Positions 59,563 through 64,000 of a stretch of 64,000 nt of DNA are shown in pieces. This stretch comes from Tistrella mobilis. GTDB lineage: Bacteria; Pseudomonadota; Alphaproteobacteria; Tistrellales; Tistrellaceae. The translations under genes and the position numbers were made by a program. Where the stretch lies: positions 186,001 through 250,000 of the forward strand of contig NZ_CP121015.1 in the NCBI RefSeq assembly GCF_041468085.1, in the 5' to 3' direction. The notes below the pieces were generated by a model that was not told where the DNA came from, searched no databases, and saw nothing but the letters and a program-made list of their open reading frames with translations. Each line of letters opens with the position of its first letter. Within the stretch, counting starts at the first letter, position 1.

Positions 59563-62500
59563 CAGATCAACTCCTCGACCACGGGGGTGCGGGCATCGAG
59601 TGCGGCCGCCTGGGCGGCGAGGGTCGGGTGGGTGAAGACGAAGCCGGCATCGGGCGCGCCTGAGAGCACCGCCAGCCGGGCGGCAGCCAGCGAATGGCCG
59701 CCCAGGCCGAAAAAGTCCGAATGCCGGCCGATCGGGACCGCTGCGCCGGTGGCCGGCAGAACCTCGCGCCAGAGCGCGGCGAGGCGCCGTTCGGTCGGCG
59801 TTCGGGGCTGTGTCTGGGGCGGCGCCCCGGGCGATGTCGTCGGGGGGGCGGCGGCCAGCAGCGCCGCCAGCGCCGGGCGGTCGAGCTTGCCGGCCGGGCC
59901 GCGCGGCAGGGCATCGACCGGGACGATCCGCGCCGGCAGCGCCGCCGGGGTCAGCCGGCCGGCAAGAGCGGCGCGCACCGCCGCCGGATCGACGGGCCCG
60001 CCGGTGACGGCGGCGACCAGAACGCCGTCGAGGGCGATCACCGCGGCCTCGCGCCCGGGCAGAACCTCACGCAGGGCCGACAGGGTTTCGGCCGGATCGA
60101 CCCGCTGGCCGCGGATCTTGACCACGCCGTCGGCGCGGCCCAGCACCACCAGCCGGCCGGCGGCATCGATCAGCCCGCGATCGCCGGTAAGGCAGAGGCG
60201 GGTGCCGTCTTCGGCGACCGGGAAACGGGCGGCGGTGGCGCCGGGATCGGCGTCGTAGCCGATGGCGAGCACGCCGCCGCTGATCGCAACCCGCCCGGCC
60301 ATGCCCCGGGGCAGGACACGGCCGCCGCCGTCCAGGATGCGGAAACCGGCCCCGGCCACGGGCCGGCCGGCCGGAACCGGATCGGCGGTGACCTCCGTTG
60401 CATCGAACCAGGCGGCATCGGCGGTGACTTCGGCGGCGCCGTAGATGTTGATCAGCCGCGCCCCGGGCGCCGCCAGCCGGCGCCAGCGGCCGATCAGACC
60501 GGCGGGCAGGGCCTCGCCGCTGCTGGTCCAGAGGCGGACGGTGCCGAGATCCGCCGGATCGGCGGCATCGCAGAGCGCGTCGAGCAGCGAGGGTACCACC
60601 AGCAGCCGGGTGGCGGCGGTGGCCCTGACCCGTGCCGCCAGCCGGCGCGGATCGCGCCCGTCTTCCGGCGGGCAGAGGGCGAGGGGCGTGCCCGTCATCA
60701 GCGGCGAGAGCAGTTCGGCGGCGACGTCGACGAAATCGACCGCACTGCGGGCCAGAACCCTGTCGTCGGCGGCCGGGGGGAAGGTCGCCCGGCCCCAGGC
60801 CAGGCGGCGGGCGATCGCGCCGTGGGAGAGCACCACGCCCCGGGGCGTGCCGGTGGAGCCGGAGGTATGGATGATCATGGCCGGGGCATCGGCGCCGATG
60901 CGGACGGGCGCCGGCGCCGGCGCAGCCGGGACGAGCGCGGCCGGATCTTCCGCCACCAGTGACGGCCGCAGACGGTCCAGGATCGCCGCCCGCCGGGCCG
61001 GCGGCTGGTCGGGGCCGATCGGCACCACCACCGCGCCCAGCCGCCAGAGGCCGAGCCAGAGGGCGAGCATGTCGGCCGAGGGCGCCAGCGGCACCACCAC
61101 CCGGTCGCCCGCACCCACCCCCGCTGCGGCAAGGCCCGCGGCCAGGCGTTCCGCCCGGGCATCCAGGGCGGCGGCATCGAGCAGCGGCCGGCCGTCGCCG
61201 TCGAGAAGGGCCGTGCCGGGCCTGGTGGCGCAGCGCCCGGCCCAGAGGCCGAACAGGCCGCCGGCCCCCATGTCGGGCGTCTCTCCGGGCGTCTCTCCGG
61301 CCGTCTCTGCCGGAACCAGCGCCGGCCGGCCGGGATCGAGTGCCGAGACCGGCCGCGCCGGATCGGCCACCGCCGCCGTCAGCAGGGCGGCCAGATGGTC
61401 GAGCAGCAGCCGCGCGGTGGCGCCGTCGATCACGGCCGGGGCATGGGTGACCCCCAGCCGCCAGCCGCCGCCGGGGGCCGGGCGGACCGCGATGTCGAGA
61501 TCGAGATGGGCGCGCGCGACCAGCGGCCGGGCGATGCCGAGGGTCAGCCCGCCGGCCCGGCGCACCGTTTCCGCCAGACCCTCCTGCGCCAGAGAGATGT
61601 CGAACAGCGGGTGGCGGCGCGGGTCGCGGCCGGCGCCGGTTTCGGCCACCACCCGCTCGAAGGGGGCAAGGCCATGGCTCCAGGCTTCGGCGAGGATGCG
61701 CCCGGTGCGTGCGACCAGGGTGGCGAAATCGGGGTCGTCGCCGGTGTCGATCGCCAGCACCAGATTGTTGACCATCAGCCCCGAGGCGCCGTCGAGTTCG
61801 GGCCGGTCGCGCAGGCCCAGATGGGTGCCGATCACCACCCGATCCGCCAGCGGTGCCGCATCTGCCGTCCAGCGGGCGAGCAGGGCGGCGAGCCCGGCCG
61901 TGACCGCGGCATAGGGGGTGGCATGAACCCGGCGGGCGATGGCGCCCAGCCCCTCGATCACCGCGGCATCGAGCGGCCGGTCGATATGGCGGCCGTCGAG
62001 CCCGCGGCGCGGCGGGCGCGGGCGGCCGGTTTCGATCGCGGCGGCAGGCGGCACCGCCGCACCGCGGCCGAGCCGGTCGGCCCACCAGCCGACATCGCGG
62101 TCCTGCGCCGCCCGGACCGCGGGCAGGGCTTCCCAGGCGGCATAGTCGAGCGGCTGGATGGCGGGGGCCGCGACCGGCCGGCCGTCCAGCGCCGCGGCCA
62201 GGCGGTCGAAGGTCGCCTCCACCCCCATGCCGTCGATGGCGGCATGATGGACCGAAAAGACCAGCAGCCCGCGATCCCGGCCGGTCAGGATCAGCCGCAG
62301 ACGCGCGGGGCGATCGCGGCCCAGGGCAAAGCCGGTGGCGGCATCCTGCCGGGCAAGCGCCTCTGCCGCCGCACCGGGATCTGCCGCGGCCGAGACGTCG
62401 TCGACGAACAGCGCGGTCGCAGGCGCCGGATCGACATGCTGTTCGGGGCGGCCCTGATGATCGGCGAGGATGCGGGTGCGCAGCGCCTCGTCGGCGGCGA

Positions 62501-64000
62501 GCACCGCGCACCAGGCGCGGTCGATGGCGGCGGGGTCGATGATCGCCCCGGCGGAGACCGGCATGGCGAAGGCCAGCACATAGGCGGTGGTGTCGCCGGT
62601 CGCCAGTTCCTCCAGCCAGAGCCGGGCCTGGGCGGTGGTGGCGGGGCCGCGATCCGGGCGCGGGGCGGGCAGGGCCGTCACCGGCGGCAGGGCGTGATCC
62701 TCTCCCGCCCCGTCGCGGCCGGCCGTGATCAGCCGGGCGAGCGCACGGGGGGTGCCGGCGCGGAACACGCTCATCACGCTGGCCCCCGCCACCTTGCCCG
62801 CCACCAGCCGGCCATAGAGGCGGATGGCGGCCAGGCTGTCGCCGCCGGCATCGAACAGGCTCCGTTCGGGATCGGCCGGCGGTGCGCCCAGGATTTCGGT
62901 CCAGGCGGCATCGACCGCGCGTTCGGCGGCGGTGGCCGGCCAGCCGCCGGTGCAGGCGGGGATGGCTGCGGCCGCACCATCCGTGATCAGGGCCGTCAGC
63001 GCGGCACGATCGATCTTGCCGTTGGCGGTGAGCGGCAGCCGCGCCACCACCCGGATCGGCGCCGGGATCACCTGCCGGGGCAGCCGGCCGGCCAGCCAGG
63101 CGGCCAGGGCCTGCGGGTCGGGAGCCGCACCGGGGGCAGCCGTCACCACGGCCGCCAGCCGGCCGATCCGCCGCCCGTCGCCCGTGGCGATCGGCAGGGC
63201 GACGGCCCGGCCCACGGTTTCATGGGCGGTGAGCTGGGCCTCGATCTCGCCCAGTTCGATGCGGATGCCGTTGAGCTTCACCTGTCCGTCGGCACGGCCG
63301 ACGAATTCGATCCGCCCGTCGGGCCGCCAGCGGCCGAGATCGCCGGTGCGCATCATCCGCTCGCCGGTCACCGGATGGGGCACGAAGACCCGGGCGGTGC
63401 GTTCGGGATCGTTCAGATAGCCGGGCGACAGGCCGGCGCCGGTGGCGCACAACTCGCCGGTGACATGGTCGGGACAGTCGCGGCCGGCATCGTCCAGCAC
63501 GTGATAGCCCGAATTCCGGGCCGGCCGGCCGTAGGGGATGCTGGTCCAGGCGGGATCGACTGCGTCGACCGGCTGGAACAGGTTCCAGATGGTGGTCTCG
63601 GTGGGGCCGCCACTGCCTTGCAGCCGGCAGCGCGGCGCCAGGCGCGCCAGCCGGGCGGGGGTGTCGAGGGGGATCCAGTCGCCCGAGAGCACGGCGACGC
63701 GCAGATCGGGGAAGGGCGCCGGCAGCCCAAGTGCCGCGGCGTGATCGGCCAGCATGGTGACCATGGCCGGCACGCTGTTCCAGAAGGTGATCCGGTGGCG
63801 GGCGGCAAGTTCGATCCAGTGGTCCGGATCGCGGGCCCGGTCGGGATCGGGGAAGACCACGGCCACGCCGATCCGGGGCATCAGCAGGGCCTCGACCAGG
63901 CCCAGATCGTGATGGAGCGGGGCAAGCGCAATGGCGGTGTCGTCGGGGCCGAGGGCAAAGCGGTCGCGGATGTCGGTCGCCAGGTTGAACAGCCCCTCCC
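59562..64000 (-). CDS. NRPS: A(partial)-T-C-A-T, 5' end beyond the window
   Basis: The frame stays open to the right edge, so 1478 residues of the C-terminal part are visible. The first A domain is cut but shows LAPLHHDLGLVEALL, FWNSVP and GGPTETTIWN. Its pocket reads D-L-V-N-V-S-S-I-W, Cys/Ser-like, and such A domains usually follow Cy. Next come T (GGDS), C (HHAAIDG), a second A (HTSGSTGTPRG, AVDFVDVAAELL, NIYGAAEVTAD; pocket V-D-A-L-T-S-I-A-D, beta-amino-acid-type, no methyltransferase) and T (GGHS). The C-terminus, RTPVVEELI, is a plausible partner strand for the TubC-type dock of the next protein. Stop and next start overlap by one base. Confidence 0.88.
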   Translation of the reverse strand, partial: EGLFNLATDIRDRFALGPDDTAIALAPLHHDLGLVEALLMPRIGVAVVFPDPDRARDPDHWIELAARHRITFWNSVPAMVTMLADHAAALGLPAPFPDLRVAVLSGDWIPLDTPARLARLAPRCRLQGSGGPTETTIWNLFQPVDAVDPAWTSIPYGRPARNSGYHVLDDAGRDCPDHVTGELCATGAGLSPGYLNDPERTARVFVPHPVTGERMMRTGDLGRWRPDGRIEFVGRADGQVKLNGIRIELGEIEAQLTAHETVGRAVALPIATGDGRRIGRLAAVVTAAPGAAPDPQALAAWLAGRLPRQVIPAPIRVVARLPLTANGKIDRAALTALITDGAAAAIPACTGGWPATAAERAVDAAWTEILGAPPADPERSLFDAGGDSLAAIRLYGRLVAGKVAGASVMSVFRAGTPRALARLITAGRDGAGEDHALPPVTALPAPRPDRGPATTAQARLWLEELATGDTTAYVLAFAMPVSAGAIIDPAAIDRAWCAVLAADEALRTRILADHQGRPEQHVDPAPATALFVDDVSAAADPGAAAEALARQDAATGFALGRDRPARLRLILTGRDRGLLVFSVHHAAIDGMGVEATFDRLAAALDGRPVAAPAIQPLDYAAWEALPAVRAAQDRDVGWWADRLGRGAAVPPAAAIETGRPRPPRRGLDGRHIDRPLDAAVIEGLGAIARRVHATPYAAVTAGLAALLARWTADAAPLADRVVIGTHLGLRDRPELDGASGLMVNNLVLAIDTGDDPDFATLVARTGRILAEAWSHGLAPFERVVAETGAGRDPRRHPLFDISLAQEGLAETVRRAGGLTLGIARPLVARAHLDLDIAVRPAPGGGWRLGVTHAPAVIDGATARLLLDHLAALLTAAVADPARPVSALDPGRPALVPAETAGETPGETPDMGAGGLFGLWAGRCATRPGTALLDGDGRPLLDAAALDARAERLAAGLAAAGVGAGDRVVVPLAPSADMLALWLGLWRLGAVVVPIGPDQPPARRAAILDRLRPSLVAEDPAALVPAAPAPAPVRIGADAPAMIIHTSGSTGTPRGVVLSHGAIARRLAWGRATFPPAADDRVLARSAVDFVDVAAELLSPLMTGTPLALCPPEDGRDPRRLAARVRATAATRLLVVPSLLDALCDAADPADLGTVRLWTSSGEALPAGLIGRWRRLAAPGARLINIYGAAEVTADAAWFDATEVTADPVPAGRPVAGAGFRILDGGGRVLPRGMAGRVAISGGVLAIGYDADPGATAARFPVAEDGTRLCLTGDRGLIDAAGRLVVLGRADGVVKIRGQRVDPAETLSALREVLPGREAAVIALDGVLVAAVTGGPVDPAAVRAALAGRLTPAALPARIVPVDALPRGPAGKLDRPALAALLAAAPPTTSPGAPPQTQPRTPTERRLAALWREVLPATGAAVPIGRHSDFFGLGGHSLAAARLAVLSGAPDAGFVFTHPTLAAQAAALDARTPVVEELI

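Noticed and set aside
55735-60258. Long plus-strand frame opposite the NRPS genes
   Set aside because: Low-complexity Gly/Arg/Gln translation with no domain motifs; the minus strand carries complete NRPS motifs.
32359-64000. Identification as the didemnin cluster known from Tistrella
   Set aside because: The heterocyclization module, ligase-KR module, terminal reductase and beta-amino-acid-type pockets do not match didemnin module logic.
1-64000. tRNA genes, CRISPR arrays, transposases, integrases, attachment sites
   Set aside because: None could be recognised while reading both strands; the minisatellites are short, in-frame and intragenic, not CRISPR-like.

Overview
The window is uniformly very GC-rich, densely coded DNA with many ATGA/TGATG start-stop overlaps. 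The gene types (FecI/FecR signalling, TonB receptor, TRAP transporters, salicylyl-CoA hydroxylase-like catabolism, a large NRPS/PKS line) fit a high-GC alphaproteobacterium of the Rhodospirillales kind (Tistrella- or Azospirillum-like). The genus cannot be fixed from sequence reading alone. No tRNA, rRNA, CRISPR array, transposase or integrase was seen.

Region 1 (1-20056, all + strand). The window opens inside a FecI-type sigma factor, followed by fecR. The FecA-type TonB receptor normally next to such a pair appears only at 13950, followed by two half-size ABC transporters of the IrtAB/YbtPQ siderophore-import kind. Between fecR and the receptor sits a self-contained, translationally coupled eight-gene operon (1567-13823), preceded by a conspicuously AT-richer 300-bp leader. 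It encodes a ~1000-aa tubulin-like GTPase, a zinc-ribbon/transmembrane/Sel1-like protein, an exported von Willebrand A protein with an SH3-like region, a LolD/MacB-type ABC ATPase and its FtsX-like permease, a periplasmic SUMF1-fold protein lacking catalytic cysteines and extended by a long coiled coil, a glycine-zipper/SH3 lipoprotein and a small membrane protein. The vWA-ATPase-permease-SUMF-lipoprotein set is the same set of parts as PpkA(vWA)-TagT-TagS-TagR-TagQ, the trans-envelope relay that controls some type VI secretion systems. Here the kinase and the secretion genes are absent and a tubulin-like protein takes the cytoplasmic end. This is the best candidate for an undescribed system.

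Region 2 (20057-32390) is a catabolic and uptake island. A maleate isomerase, two paralogous TetR regulators, and a minus-strand operon (aryl-AMP/CoA ligase, salicylyl-CoA-hydroxylase-like flavoprotein, hotdog thioesterase, alpha/beta hydrolase, VOC dioxygenase-like protein, 86-aa orphan) outline a route from a 2-hydroxybenzoate-like acid through CoA thioesters and ring cleavage to maleate and fumarate. A divergent TRAP transporter (dctP, dctQ, dctM with an SMP-30 lactonase interleaved) probably imports the substrate.

Region 3 (32359-64000, all - strand) is a collinear NRPS/PKS assembly line running off the right edge. In synthesis order: [A-T-C-A-T, partial] - TubC dock-C-(A-sub remnant)-acyl ligase-KR-T - KS-AT-T - Cy-A-T - C-A(MT)-T - KS-AT-T-E-like - C-A(MT)-T-TD - type II thioesterase. 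Two adenylation domains have Cys-like pockets, one of them behind a heterocyclization domain (thiazoline). Three have the shifted VD pocket of beta-amino-acid activators. Two carry embedded methyltransferases. Oddities are a dead epimerase-like domain after a PKS carrier protein, a terminal reductase with a damaged cofactor loop and Lys-to-Arg at the catalytic position, and an unreduced PKS complement. The FecIR/receptor/IrtAB genes could import the product if it is a thiazoline chelator, but nothing in the sequence proves this.
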